Shown here: positions 1-7,833 of the stretch, piece after piece
Numbering within the stretch: the stretch's first letter is position 1
Layout: each line of letters starts with the position of its first letter
Assembly: GCF_022809115.1 (NCBI RefSeq)
Contig: NZ_JALGBH010000002.1
Location: 1,485,183 to 1,549,182, forward strand
Length of the DNA: 64,000 nt
Direction of reading: 5' to 3'
Source of the DNA: Pedobacter montanisoli
Lineage (GTDB): Bacteria > Bacteroidota > Bacteroidia > Sphingobacteriales > Sphingobacteriaceae
Notes under the pieces: model-generated
Told to the model about the DNA's origin: nothing
What the model saw: the letters and a program-made list of their open reading frames with translations, nothing else
The model's database searches: none
Position numbers and translations under genes: made by a program

Positions 1-64
1 GTCTTATACCGCAATCTTCTTATATTTACAAAAACTAAAGCTCACCCCTATCGGTTACATAAAT

Positions 65-1354
65 ATGGAAAACAGCAGAAAAAAAATCGTAATTGTTGGC
101 GGAGGATTTGGGGGGATAGAACTGGCTAAAAAGCTTAAAAATACAAATGTAGATGTACTCATTTTAGACAAGCACAATTACCATACCTTTCAACCTCTTT
201 TATACCAGGTAGCCACAGGCGGTTTAGAAGCAGATTCAATCGCTTTTCCTATCAGAAAAATCTTTAAGGGACAAAAGAACTTTAAATTCAGAGTAACCGA
301 GGTTCAAAAAATAGATACTGAAAAAAACAGATTAAATACCACCATTGGCAATATTGACTATGATTACCTAGTCATAGCTACCGGCTCAACCAGCAACTTT
401 TTTGGGCAGAGTGAAATAGAATACAATGCCATGCCCATGAAATCCATACCCGAAGCCTTAAATCTTCGCAGTATGATTTTACAAAATCTGGAGGCCGCAT
501 TAATTGCTGAAACACCAGAGCAAGAAGCTGCTTTGCTAAATTTCGTAGTAGTTGGCGGAGGCCCCACAGGAGTAGAAACTGCTGGCGCAATTGCCGAGCT
601 TAAAAAACATGTTTTACGAAATGATTACCCTGAGCTAGATCTCAAAAAAGTAAACATTTATCTGGTAGAAGGCTCTCCTGCCCTCTTATCGGCCATGTCT
701 GTTCAGGCACAGGAAAAATCCAGGCAGTTTCTGGAAGAAATGGGCGTTACGGTTTATACCGAAACCCGTGTACAATCTTATGATGGAAAAACATTGGTGT
801 TGGGCGAAGGAAAACAGATTCATTCATCAACAGTAATCTGGAGTGCAGGTGTAAAAGGTGCAATTATAGAAGGCTTAAATCCCGATGCTATAGTTAGAGG
901 CAACAGAATTAAAGTAGATGTAACCAATAAGGTAGAAGGCTATGAAAATATTTTTGCCATTGGCGACGTAGCCGCAATGATTACTGACCAAACCCCTAAC
1001 GGACATCCCGGCGTAGCTCCTGCCGCCATACAGCAGGGCAAACAACTGGCTCAAAATCTTTTAGCGATATTGGAAAATAAACCAACTAAAGCATTTGAAT
1101 ATTTTGACAAAGGCTCTATGGCAACGGTTGGCCGTAACCGTGCAGTAGTAGACATTAAGAAAGTACGTTTTCAAGGTGTATTTGCATGGTTTGCATGGAT
1201 GTTTGTGCATTTGATGACCCTTGTGGGTTTCAGAAACAAGCTTGTAGTCTTTGTAAACTGGGTTTGGAGTTATTTTAGCTACGACAGGGGCACACGCTTA
1301 ATTATACGTCCGTATAAAAAGAAAAATTTAGAAAACACTTCGAATGATATATAA
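65..1354 (+). CDS. ndh: Type II NADH dehydrogenase (NDH-2), FAD-dependent
   Basis: Peripheral inner-membrane flavoprotein expected to oxidise NADH and reduce menaquinone without pumping protons. The FAD fold GGGFGG lies at residues 12-17 and a second nucleotide fold GGGPTG at about 164-169 (NADH). The FAD-closing segment FAIGDVAA is near 297-304, and a Trp/Phe-rich C-terminal stretch (about 370-410) fits the usual membrane anchor. At 429 aa it has normal family length. Its stop overlaps the next gene by 11 bases, so translation is probably coupled to methylglyoxal synthase. A related disulfide or sulfide:quinone reductase is less likely because the redox cysteines of those families are not seen. 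Confidence 0.92.
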   Translation: MENSRKKIVIVGGGFGGIELAKKLKNTNVDVLILDKHNYHTFQPLLYQVATGGLEADSIAFPIRKIFKGQKNFKFRVTEVQKIDTEKNRLNTTIGNIDYDYLVIATGSTSNFFGQSEIEYNAMPMKSIPEALNLRSMILQNLEAALIAETPEQEAALLNFVVVGGGPTGVETAGAIAELKKHVLRNDYPELDLKKVNIYLVEGSPALLSAMSVQAQEKSRQFLEEMGVTVYTETRVQSYDGKTLVLGEGKQIHSSTVIWSAGVKGAIIEGLNPDAIVRGNRIKVDVTNKVEGYENIFAIGDVAAMITDQTPNGHPGVAPAAIQQGKQLAQNLLAILENKPTKAFEYFDKGSMATVGRNRAVVDIKKVRFQGVFAWFAWMFVHLMTLVGFRNKLVVFVNWVWSYFSYDRGTRLIIRPYKKKNLENTSNDI

Positions 1355-1793
1355 AGAACTCTCAGCACGCAAAACCATTGCTTTAGTTGCGCATGATCAT
1401 AAAAAGGATGATTTATTACGGTGGGTAGATAAGCACCGAGACCTGTTAAAAGATCATGACCTGATCGCTACCGGAACTACTGGAAAACTGGTTGAGCAGA
1501 GTTTAAATTTACCTGTACAGAAATTACTTAGCGGCCCATTAGGCGGCGATCAGCAAATTGGGGCACTCATTGCCGAAAGTAAAATAGACGTTTTGATTTT
1601 CTTTTGGGACCCTATGGAAGCGCAGCCACATGATCCTGATGTAAAAGCCTTGTTAAGAGTAGGTATTGTCTGGAATATACCTATGGCCTGCGATGTGGCT
1701 ACTGCCGATTTCATTATGTCATCGCCATTTATGCAAAATACCTATAAAGCAGAACTTACAGATTATGACGCCTATAAAAACAGAAAATTATAA
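1344..1793 (+). CDS. mgsA: Methylglyoxal synthase
   Basis: Converts dihydroxyacetone phosphate to methylglyoxal and phosphate, a bypass that relieves sugar-phosphate stress. The 149-aa protein carries the family landmarks: AHDHKK at 16-21, the phosphate-binding TGTTG near 43-47, GPLGGDQQ with the catalytic Asp at 69, and the PHDPD segment with His96 and Asp97. The ATG sits inside the last codons of the NADH dehydrogenase gene. Its own 3' end overlaps the following HMG-CoA lyase by 29 bases. The overlaps suggest one transcript for the three genes; why a methylglyoxal synthase is coupled to HMG-CoA lyase is not evident. Confidence 0.95.
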   Translation: MIYKELSARKTIALVAHDHKKDDLLRWVDKHRDLLKDHDLIATGTTGKLVEQSLNLPVQKLLSGPLGGDQQIGALIAESKIDVLIFFWDPMEAQPHDPDVKALLRVGIVWNIPMACDVATADFIMSSPFMQNTYKAELTDYDAYKNRKL

Positions 1794-2643
1794 TTCTATT
1801 AAGCTAATTGAATGCCCTCGTGATGCTATGCAGGGTTTACATAACTGGGTACCTACGCAAACCAAGGCCGAGTACATCAACCTGTTGTTAAAAGCAGGGT
1901 TTGATACTTTAGATTTCGGAAGTTTCGTTTCTCCCAAAGCCATTCCGCAAATGCGTGATACCAGAGAAGTTTTGGAGCTTCTTGATTTAGACAACACACA
2001 AACAAAATTACTGGCTATTGTAGCGAATTTAAGAGGTGTTGAAGATGCGGTACAACATCCTGAAATTAGTTATTTAGGCTTTCCTTTTTCCATATCAGAA
2101 ACTTTTCAGCAACGCAACACCAACAGTAGCATAACGCAGTCTCTCGTTACGGTAGAAGAAATGCTTAACCTTTGCCATAAGCACCATAAAACAGCTGTGG
2201 TATATTTATCAATGGGTTTCGGTAATCCTTACGGCGATGAGTGGAATATTGAGATTGTAGAAAAATGGACTGATATCCTTGTCAGCAAAGGTGCGCAGAT
2301 TCTTTCACTGGCCGATACAGTTGGCGTATCTACCCCTGAAAAAATAACACATATTTTACCTCCTCTGATCAAAAGATTTGATCGTACAGAAATAGGTGTT
2401 CATTTGCACAGTACACCGCAAACGCGGATAGAAAAAATTAACGCAGCCTATATGGCGGGCTGTAAGCGTTTTGACAGTGCATTAAAAGGATACGGCGGTT
2501 GTCCTATGGCTAAGGATGATCTTACCGGCAATATTGCAACCGAAGATGTAATCTATTATCTGGAAGAAAAAAAAGAAGTACTCCAACTTGATCATGTGTA
2601 CTTATCTAAAGCCATAGCTTTTACCGGACAGATATTTATGTAG
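1765..2643 (+). CDS. Hydroxymethylglutaryl-CoA lyase
   Basis: Cleaves 3-hydroxy-3-methylglutaryl-CoA to acetyl-CoA and acetoacetate, the last step of leucine catabolism. The DRE-TIM/HMGL-like barrel shows ECPRDAMQG (residues 16-24, catalytic Arg19 and Asp20), the metal ligands in HLHST (His213, His215) and the active-site loop GYGGCPMAKDD with Cys246. The ATG at 1765 gives 292 aa, the family length. An in-frame upstream ATG at 1666 would add 33 residues with no family resemblance, buried in the mgsA gene, so it was rejected. The leucine dehydrogenase at 18312-19400 acts at the other end of the same pathway. Confidence 0.92.
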   Translation: MTPIKTENYNSIKLIECPRDAMQGLHNWVPTQTKAEYINLLLKAGFDTLDFGSFVSPKAIPQMRDTREVLELLDLDNTQTKLLAIVANLRGVEDAVQHPEISYLGFPFSISETFQQRNTNSSITQSLVTVEEMLNLCHKHHKTAVVYLSMGFGNPYGDEWNIEIVEKWTDILVSKGAQILSLADTVGVSTPEKITHILPPLIKRFDRTEIGVHLHSTPQTRIEKINAAYMAGCKRFDSALKGYGGCPMAKDDLTGNIATEDVIYYLEEKKEVLQLDHVYLSKAIAFTGQIFM

Positions 2644-2645
2644 CT

Positions 2646-3440
2646 TTACAGCAGTTTCAGGTATTTAAGTGCTTTGTAAACCCCATCTTCATCAGCAGAG
2701 TGAGTTACATAATTGGCAGCTTGCTTAACATCTGTACTGGCTGTTCCCATTGCAACACCAAAACCACAACCTGCAAGCATGGGCTTATCATTTCCTCCAT
2801 CGCCAAAAGCTAGGGTCTTGCTAAGATCTATGCCAAAACGTTCGGCCATTTTAGCAACTCCAGCCATTTTGTTTAAACCTTTGGGATTAATATCTGCAAA
2901 ATAAGGCATCCATCTTGAGCTTTCTACATTACGCATTACCGTATTTACCACAAAATGCTCTTTATCCTCATCAACAAAAATATTAAGCTGTGTAATATCA
3001 TCTGTACGCAATAACGAAGGATCAGCAATTTCCGGAACAGGAATATTTAAAAAATTAAAAGCCTGTTCTGCATAATCATTTACATGGTTAATAGAAAAAT
3101 GCCCTAGTTTCATAATAGAAAAAGCCAATTTTTCCTGTACTGAATACTCAATAAGCTGCTTTACATCCCATTCATCAATATAAGAAATATGAAAAATATC
3201 GCGTTTATCATCAGCACAGATTACGCCATTATTAAAGATATAGCCATCAAATTCCAGTTCCTGTAAAGCTGGAAAACCATCCAGACTACGTCCTGTAGCT
3301 ATAAATATTTTAATGCCTTTCTTTTTTAAAGCATGTAATGAACGCATCGTAGATGAACTGATCTGATGTGTATCAAAGCCTTGTAAAGTTCCGTCAAAAT
3401 CAAAAAAAACTGCTTCAGTCTGATGTAGAGGTTCATGCAT
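2646..3440 (-). CDS. Cof-type HAD-superfamily phosphatase
   Basis: Haloacid dehalogenase-type hydrolase, probably dephosphorylating small sugar or nucleotide phosphates in the cytoplasm; the substrate is unknown. Motif I is FFDFDGT with the nucleophile Asp14 and acid/base Asp16. Motif II is the TGR region, and the C-terminal motif FGDGGNDKPML holds the Mg-binding aspartates. The inserted cap between them is of the Cof (C2B) type. The ATG at 3440 was preferred; an in-frame ATG at 3461 would add seven hydrophobic residues before the usual family start. It converges with HMG-CoA lyase, two bases between stops, with no terminator hairpin seen between them. Confidence 0.88.
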   Translation of the reverse strand: MHEPLHQTEAVFFDFDGTLQGFDTHQISSSTMRSLHALKKKGIKIFIATGRSLDGFPALQELEFDGYIFNNGVICADDKRDIFHISYIDEWDVKQLIEYSVQEKLAFSIMKLGHFSINHVNDYAEQAFNFLNIPVPEIADPSLLRTDDITQLNIFVDEDKEHFVVNTVMRNVESSRWMPYFADINPKGLNKMAGVAKMAERFGIDLSKTLAFGDGGNDKPMLAGCGFGVAMGTASTDVKQAANYVTHSADEDGVYKALKYLKLL

Positions 3441-3461
3441 GTTAAGGGTAAAAATACACAA

Positions 3462-3777
3462 TGTGATTGCAAATAGCTAACATCTGAACAGATTAAAAAC
3501 AGAGAAGTCCAAATCTTATCAAGGAGATAACAGTATCTGTGCTTCTCTGTAAACAGGCGTCCAAACTTAAAAATAATCGGTACAGTAAAACAGAGCCCTT
3601 AATTTTAAAAAAAATTAAATATCCGGAACAGAGATATAAGTACTCTGATATACTTTTAATTAATAATGTGATTTTTTAAGAAGAGGCATCTTTTTCAGTT
3701 GATCTGAATTTAAAGATAAGTGCCTGGAATTTATATAGCGTTAAAGATAAAAGCGAAAATTACGGGTTCTGCAGGTA
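3462..3777. other. Intergenic region, no gene seen
   Basis: Lies between two minus-strand genes. It contains a 9-bp inverted repeat (ACAGAGAAG at 3499-3507 with CTTCTCTGT at 3542-3550) enclosing a smaller GATA/TATC dyad, so a transcript could fold. No open frame with coding character, no terminator with a T-tract and no clear promoter were found. Confidence 0.4.
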
Positions 3778-4611
3778 TTATTTATAAGTATCTATAATAT
3801 ACTGGGTAGCGGGCTTTAAAACTTCTTCGGGGTGTACAGGATGTCTACCTTTTGCTGTAAAAAACTCAACCTCATCATTTATTTTTGAGTACCAGACCTT
3901 ACCTATAGAATAATTGGTAAGCGTATCTGTAACTGTAATCTTTTTAAAATGAACCATTTTTTGTGGATCCATAGCAATCATTTTTACACCTTCAATGCGT
4001 TCATTACACAGTATCGGCTTATAACGATCTGTTTCCCAATACATACATTGCTGGCCCTCATTAACATGAACATAAAAACCACCTACCACAACTGAAGTTA
4101 ACGAACACAATGACATGGAGCCGGCCATCTTAAATTTCCTGATCTTTCTTTTGATCCATTCTTTGTCATAAACTTCATCTCCAAAATCATCCTCTTCTTC
4201 GCCAAATCTTTCCCTCAATGCTTCTGCATGCTTATTTGCCCGTTTTTCATTCAGGCGATTTCGCCAGAACGCATAAGGTCTGGGTTTAAAATCTATGAGC
4301 CAAGCCAGCAATTCCACATTCTTCTCATCAGGATTATAGGTTTTACCCTTAATAAAGTTGATCAGAGGCCTGAACTTGTCAATGTCAACGTGAGCAATAA
4401 TGCTTTCATAATCTTTAGCCTCACCTTTAGCACCAAAAAATAACCTTAAGGTATCATCATCTTTTTGGTCACTCCTTTCATTAATTACAATAAGACATTC
4501 TTCTCTCATTTTAGCGGCAGAAGGTTTAATTAAATTAAGTGAAAGCTTCTGTTCATACTGCCTTCTCTCGTAGGCCAGTTTTACCTGTTTTTTATACTTC
4601 TCAAACATCAT
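3778..4611 (-). CDS. Uncharacterised protein, possible single membrane segment
   Basis: Not recognised. The 277-aa product is highly charged. Residues 1-160 are Lys/Glu/Arg-rich with a coiled-coil-like start (EKYKKQVKLAYERRQYEQ) and an acidic stretch GEEEDDFGDE near 138-147. One hydrophobic segment (MSLCSLTSVVVGGFYVHV, about 165-182) could span the membrane or be a buried strand. The last 90 residues look beta-rich and globular. Two ATGs are adjacent at the start; the first was used. It is divergent from the small peptide gene at 4969, with 357 bases of structured DNA between them, so the two may share control. No function is proposed. Confidence 0.7.
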   Translation of the reverse strand: MMFEKYKKQVKLAYERRQYEQKLSLNLIKPSAAKMREECLIVINERSDQKDDDTLRLFFGAKGEAKDYESIIAHVDIDKFRPLINFIKGKTYNPDEKNVELLAWLIDFKPRPYAFWRNRLNEKRANKHAEALRERFGEEEDDFGDEVYDKEWIKRKIRKFKMAGSMSLCSLTSVVVGGFYVHVNEGQQCMYWETDRYKPILCNERIEGVKMIAMDPQKMVHFKKITVTDTLTNYSIGKVWYSKINDEVEFFTAKGRHPVHPEEVLKPATQYIIDTYK

Positions 4612-4733
4612 AATTTAGAATTTTAATGTAAAATTAAACGGTTTTCCTGAATACTTCCGGCATTTCCTGAATCTCTGTTGAATTACAGGAATTCATTGAT
4701 AACAAACATTTTAAGCCCATAAATTTGTTTCGT

Positions 4734-4787
4734 AAATCGGTTTAAGCGTCTATTAGCTACAGACGCAAGTGCACTAAAAACCGATTT
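4734..4787. other. Two-tier inverted repeat (possible RNA structure)
   Basis: Outer arms AAATCGGTTT (4734-4743) and AAACCGATTT (4778-4787) pair perfectly over 10 bp. Inner arms GCGTCT (4746-4751) and AGACGC (4761-4766) form a second stem. There is no T-tract of terminator type directly after it. It lies in the 357-base gap upstream of the peptide gene. It could be a leader structure, a small RNA or a decayed mobile end. Confidence 0.45.
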
Positions 4788-4875
4788 TAAGAAAGAGAAA
4801 AAATGGCGTTGGTAAATGGTTTGGGAAGATATTTATAAGCTCCGTTTTTTCTCCACTACCCTTCCCTTATAAAAA

Positions 4876-4897
4876 ATATAAGAAGCGCTTCTTATAT
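4876..4897. promoter_or_regulatory. 22-bp perfect palindrome, candidate operator
   Basis: ATATAAGAAGC followed directly by its exact reverse complement. It is 72 bases upstream of the peptide gene ATG and has no loop, so a protein-binding dyad is more likely than an RNA hairpin. The minus-strand side is followed by a T-run, but no minus-strand gene ends here, which argues against a terminator. The response regulator at 6898-7563 is an obvious but untested candidate binder. Confidence 0.45.
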
Positions 4898-4968
4898 GAA
4901 TTGTAGCACTACCTCCGATCTGTTTCGCTGGCAACTACAGGATTTATTCATTATTAAATTTTAAGAAA

Positions 4969-5151
4969 ATGTTACAATTAATCATCGCCATTTTATTGGG
5001 ATTGGCATCCCCTTCATATAACGGTCAAACCGTAAACAGTACTAATGATACCACCATAACCAATTGCGGCGAAGAAGATCCGGGAAATACAAACAATACC
5101 GGAGCTGATGGAACAGGTGGTCAAACTAGTCAAACTCCTCCAAAACCATAA
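4969..5151 (+). CDS. Small 60-aa secreted-type peptide
   Basis: Not recognised. A hydrophobic N-terminus (LQLIIAILLGLASPS, residues 2-16) without an N-terminal Lys/Arg is followed by a polar tail of about 40 residues very rich in Thr, Asn, Gly and Pro, with a single Cys at 33. That is the look of a short exported peptide precursor rather than an enzyme. The gene has its own 15-bp terminator at 5159-5191 and lies directly upstream of a periplasm-facing TPR kinase and its regulator. The pairing suggests a signal or an accessory factor of that kinase, but it could also be a fortuitous short frame. Confidence 0.55.
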   Translation: MLQLIIAILLGLASPSYNGQTVNSTNDTTITNCGEEDPGNTNNTGADGTGGQTSQTPPKP

Positions 5152-5158
5152 AAAACAA

Positions 5159-5191
5159 TAAATTAAGGCAGGTGTTACCTGCCTTAATTTA
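5159..5191 (+). terminator. Strong hairpin between peptide gene and kinase gene
   Basis: A 15-bp perfect stem (arms 5159-5173 and 5177-5191) with a GTT loop, preceded by an A-rich and followed by a T-rich tract. It ends 36 bases before the kinase start. No promoter of TAnnTTTG form is seen after it, so the kinase may depend on readthrough. Confidence 0.8.
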
Positions 5192-5227
5192 TTAAATTCA
5201 ATATTATTTATTTATTTTATAAATTAG

Positions 5228-6886
5228 GTGATTAACAAATCACCATTGAAAAAGTTCACTATTCTCATTTTTGCCGTTGTTATTATCGGTTGTTATCAAA
5301 AGGGCAAGAAACAGGATGCGGCAAGCAATAACTTGTATTATGATAAGGCCATAGAGTATCGTGATAACCAAAATCAGGACAGCGCATTTTTGTATTTTTC
5401 TAAAGTAACCACTTATAATACTGACAGCCCATTAATAGCTAAAGCTTATGCCAATATGGCTATTATTCAATGTGATCAGGGTGATTATTTTGGAAGCGAA
5501 GAAAGTGCGATAAAGGCTATTAATTATTTTCAAAATGATAACAAATATCTACCCGGTGTATATAACAGCATCGCTATAGCAAAGAATAACCTGAAAAACT
5601 ATAAAGATGCTTTATACTGGTACTCTAAAGCAGTTAGTGTTAGCACAGACAGTTTAAACATTTTGCTCTATCAGAATAATATTACGGTAGCACTTATTGA
5701 CCAGAAAGATTACAAATCAGCCATTAAAATTTTACAAAAACTCCTGATTAACAACACAATCAGAAACAACAAATCTAAATTTGCACAGGTATTAGATAAT
5801 CTTACTTGGGCAAAATGGTTACAAAACCCAGCTTATAATGCAAAGCCAGGCTTAATGCATTCATTAAGAATAAGAGAAAAAGAAAATGATTTATGGGGAC
5901 AGAATGCAAGTTATGCTCATCTTGCTGATTATTATGAAAATCAAAATTTAGATACAGCTTTATTTTATGCCAATAAAATGTATGAAGTTTCGAAACAGAT
6001 CAATAGCCCTGACGATCAGCTCCAAGCGCTTCAGAAACTCATAAAATTTAGCCCAACCCAACTTACCAAAAAATATTTTGGAATTTACCACAACTTAAAC
6101 GATAGTCTTCAAACTGCCCGCAATGCAGCTAAAAACCAATTTGCTCTTATACGCTATGAAACTGAAAGACACAAAGCCGATATCTTAAAACTGCAAAAAG
6201 AAAATACAGATAAGAAATACCAGATATCTGTTTTGATTTTCAGTATACTCCTCTTATCGGTTACCGGTTTCATTTGGTATAAAAAGAGAAAACAAAGGCT
6301 GGAAATGGAAACGCAGAATACGATTAGAGAAAGTCAGTTAAAAACTTCTAAAAAAGTACATGATGTGGTAGCCAATGGTCTTTACAGGATCATGTCTAAA
6401 CTCGAGAATCAGCAATCTGAAGATCATACGCTCATTGATGAAATGGAAGCCCTGTATGAAAAATCAAGAGATATTTCATACGAACAGTTAGAATATACAG
6501 ATAAGAATTTTAATGAAAAGATTTCAAATCTCCTCAAATCTTTCGCCACAGAAAATACTAAGGTATTGATAGTAGGCAATACTACAGATCTGTGGAAGAA
6601 AGTTGATGCCACTATTAAATATGAGATTGAGCATATTTTACAGGAACTCATGGTTAACATGAAAAAACATAGTAAGGCCACCAATGTGGTTATACGCTTT
6701 GAAAATCATCATAATGCTGTACATATCAACTACGCAGATAACGGTATTGGCATTTCAAAGCAAACAAAATTTAAAAACGGACTCAATAATACGGGAAACC
6801 GTATTAAAAGTATTGGCGGAGTCATTAATTTTAATTTGGGAGTTGAAAAAGGCTTAAAAATTCAGCTATCATTCCCGCGATTATAA
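5228..6886 (+). CDS. TPR-containing lipoprotein sensor histidine kinase
   Basis: Membrane two-component kinase. It has a lipoprotein signal (VVIIGC, Cys22 from this start), then an outside helical region of TPR type (about 30-310), a coiled linker, one membrane segment (about 332-352, ISVLIFSILLLSVTGFIWY), a dimerisation/phosphoacceptor helix with KKVHDVVANGL (His378), and an ATPase domain with DNGIGI (Asp504) and a final glycine loop near GLNNTGNR. The frame opens right after a stop and has no early ATG. GTG at 5228 or TTG at 5246 must be used; TTG gives MKKFTILIF, a classical lipoprotein start. The response regulator follows after 11 bases. Confidence 0.88.
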   Translation: MINKSPLKKFTILIFAVVIIGCYQKGKKQDAASNNLYYDKAIEYRDNQNQDSAFLYFSKVTTYNTDSPLIAKAYANMAIIQCDQGDYFGSEESAIKAINYFQNDNKYLPGVYNSIAIAKNNLKNYKDALYWYSKAVSVSTDSLNILLYQNNITVALIDQKDYKSAIKILQKLLINNTIRNNKSKFAQVLDNLTWAKWLQNPAYNAKPGLMHSLRIREKENDLWGQNASYAHLADYYENQNLDTALFYANKMYEVSKQINSPDDQLQALQKLIKFSPTQLTKKYFGIYHNLNDSLQTARNAAKNQFALIRYETERHKADILKLQKENTDKKYQISVLIFSILLLSVTGFIWYKKRKQRLEMETQNTIRESQLKTSKKVHDVVANGLYRIMSKLENQQSEDHTLIDEMEALYEKSRDISYEQLEYTDKNFNEKISNLLKSFATENTKVLIVGNTTDLWKKVDATIKYEIEHILQELMVNMKKHSKATNVVIRFENHHNAVHINYADNGIGISKQTKFKNGLNNTGNRIKSIGGVINFNLGVEKGLKIQLSFPRL

Positions 6887-6897
6887 GATTTAAAATA

Positions 6898-7563
6898 ATG
6901 TTCAGACGAATACTCATAGCAGAAGATCATGAAAGTGCAAATATCTCGGTGCAGAAAACACTGACAGATCTTGAGATAACAAACAAAGATTATGTTTATT
7001 ACTGTGATGATGCTTTAACCAGAATTAAAAAGGCATTGTATGAAGATCAGCCTTTTGATCTGTTGATCACAGATATTCACTTTGAAGAAGACCATGTTAA
7101 ACAGGAAATTAATGATGGCATTGAATTGATCAGAGCTGCAAAAAATGTACAACCTCAGCTTAAAGTCCTGGTATTTTCGGCAGAAAATAAAGCTGCAATT
7201 ATGGATACACTTTTCAACGAACTGAATATTGACGGTTATGTTAGAAAAGCCCGTTATGATGCACAAGAATTAAGATTAGCCATAAAGACCATTTATTGCG
7301 AAAAAAGATACATCAGTACAGAAATACACCAGAACATCAAAGAGAAAAACAGTTATGAATTTACTGATTTCGATATCAAAATAATTTCTCTCTTATCAAA
7401 TGGCATGTTGCAAAAAGATATTCCTGTTTATTTGCAAAGCAACAAGATTAAACCTTCAAGTTTAAGCAGCATAGAAAAGCGCCTCAACCAAATGAAAGAA
7501 GTCTTAGATCTTTCTAAAAATGAGCAACTTGTGGCTTTTTGTAAAGACATGGGCATCATCTAA
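6898..7563 (+). CDS. Response regulator with receiver and LuxR-type HTH
   Basis: Cytoplasmic partner of the preceding kinase. The receiver domain (1-130) has the acidic pair Glu9-Asp10, phospho-acceptor Asp59 in LLITDIHF, and the switch residue in LVFSAEN. The C-terminal part (about 155-221, from FTDFDIKIISLLSNG) is a helix-turn-helix of the LuxR/NarL group, longer and more divergent than usual, ending in FCKDMGII. The gene is 11 bases from the kinase stop, so the two are co-transcribed. Palindromes at 4876-4897 and 7640-7655 flank the locus and are candidate binding sites, but nothing in the sequence proves it. Confidence 0.88.
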   Translation: MFRRILIAEDHESANISVQKTLTDLEITNKDYVYYCDDALTRIKKALYEDQPFDLLITDIHFEEDHVKQEINDGIELIRAAKNVQPQLKVLVFSAENKAAIMDTLFNELNIDGYVRKARYDAQELRLAIKTIYCEKRYISTEIHQNIKEKNSYEFTDFDIKIISLLSNGMLQKDIPVYLQSNKIKPSSLSSIEKRLNQMKEVLDLSKNEQLVAFCKDMGII

Positions 7564-7639
7564 TTACTGAGCACCTCCTCGGGCTATCACAATTCTTCCG
7601 TTAAACCCAATTCAAAATAATTTTATAAAAAAACAATAA

Positions 7640-7684
7640 TTACGGTTTCCCGTAAAACTGTCTTCATTATTGTGTTTAACTTTG
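7640..7684 (+). promoter_or_regulatory. TTACGG dyad plus TAACTTTG -7 element
   Basis: TTACGG-TTTC-CCGTAA (7640-7655) is a perfect 6-bp dyad. Some 21 bases later TAACTTTG (7677-7684) matches the Bacteroidota -7 consensus TAnnTTTG, without a convincing -33 TTTG. The dyad sits about where an activator would bind. Downstream there is no gene on this strand before the hairpin at 7787-7819. Confidence 0.4.
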
Positions 7685-7689
7685 AAGTG

Positions 7690-7819
7690 TTAGTAAAGGA
7701 ATAAGTTTTATAACCAGAGAATTAATACTAAAAAAGCGCTCAAAGTTCAACTAATTTTTCATCTACCTAATTATTTGAACTGATTAAAAAGCCCAACCCG
7801 ATAATCGGGTTGGGCTTTT
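7690..7819 (+). ncRNA. Possible small transcript of about 125 nt
   Basis: Bounded by the -7-like element at 7677-7684 and the strong hairpin at 7787-7819. The interval lacks an ATG-started open frame of useful length and carries an inverted pair AGTTCAA (7745-7751) and TTGAACT (7775-7781). It may be a small RNA controlled by the adjacent two-component pair, or simply non-functional DNA. Confidence 0.25.
7787..7819. terminator. Bidirectional intrinsic terminator
   Basis: Arms AAAAGCCCAACCCG (7787-7800) and CGGGTTGGGCTTTT (7806-7819) pair fully around a 5-nt loop. T-tracts are present on both strands. It serves the minus-strand acetyltransferase (stop at 7834) and any plus-strand transcript from the regulator side. 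Confidence 0.85.
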
Positions 7820-7833
7820 ACATTATAATAAGT

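Noticed and set aside
1666..1764. N-terminal extension of HMG-CoA lyase from an upstream ATG
   Set aside because: It lies within mgsA in another frame and adds residues unlike the family; ATG at 1765 gives the normal length.
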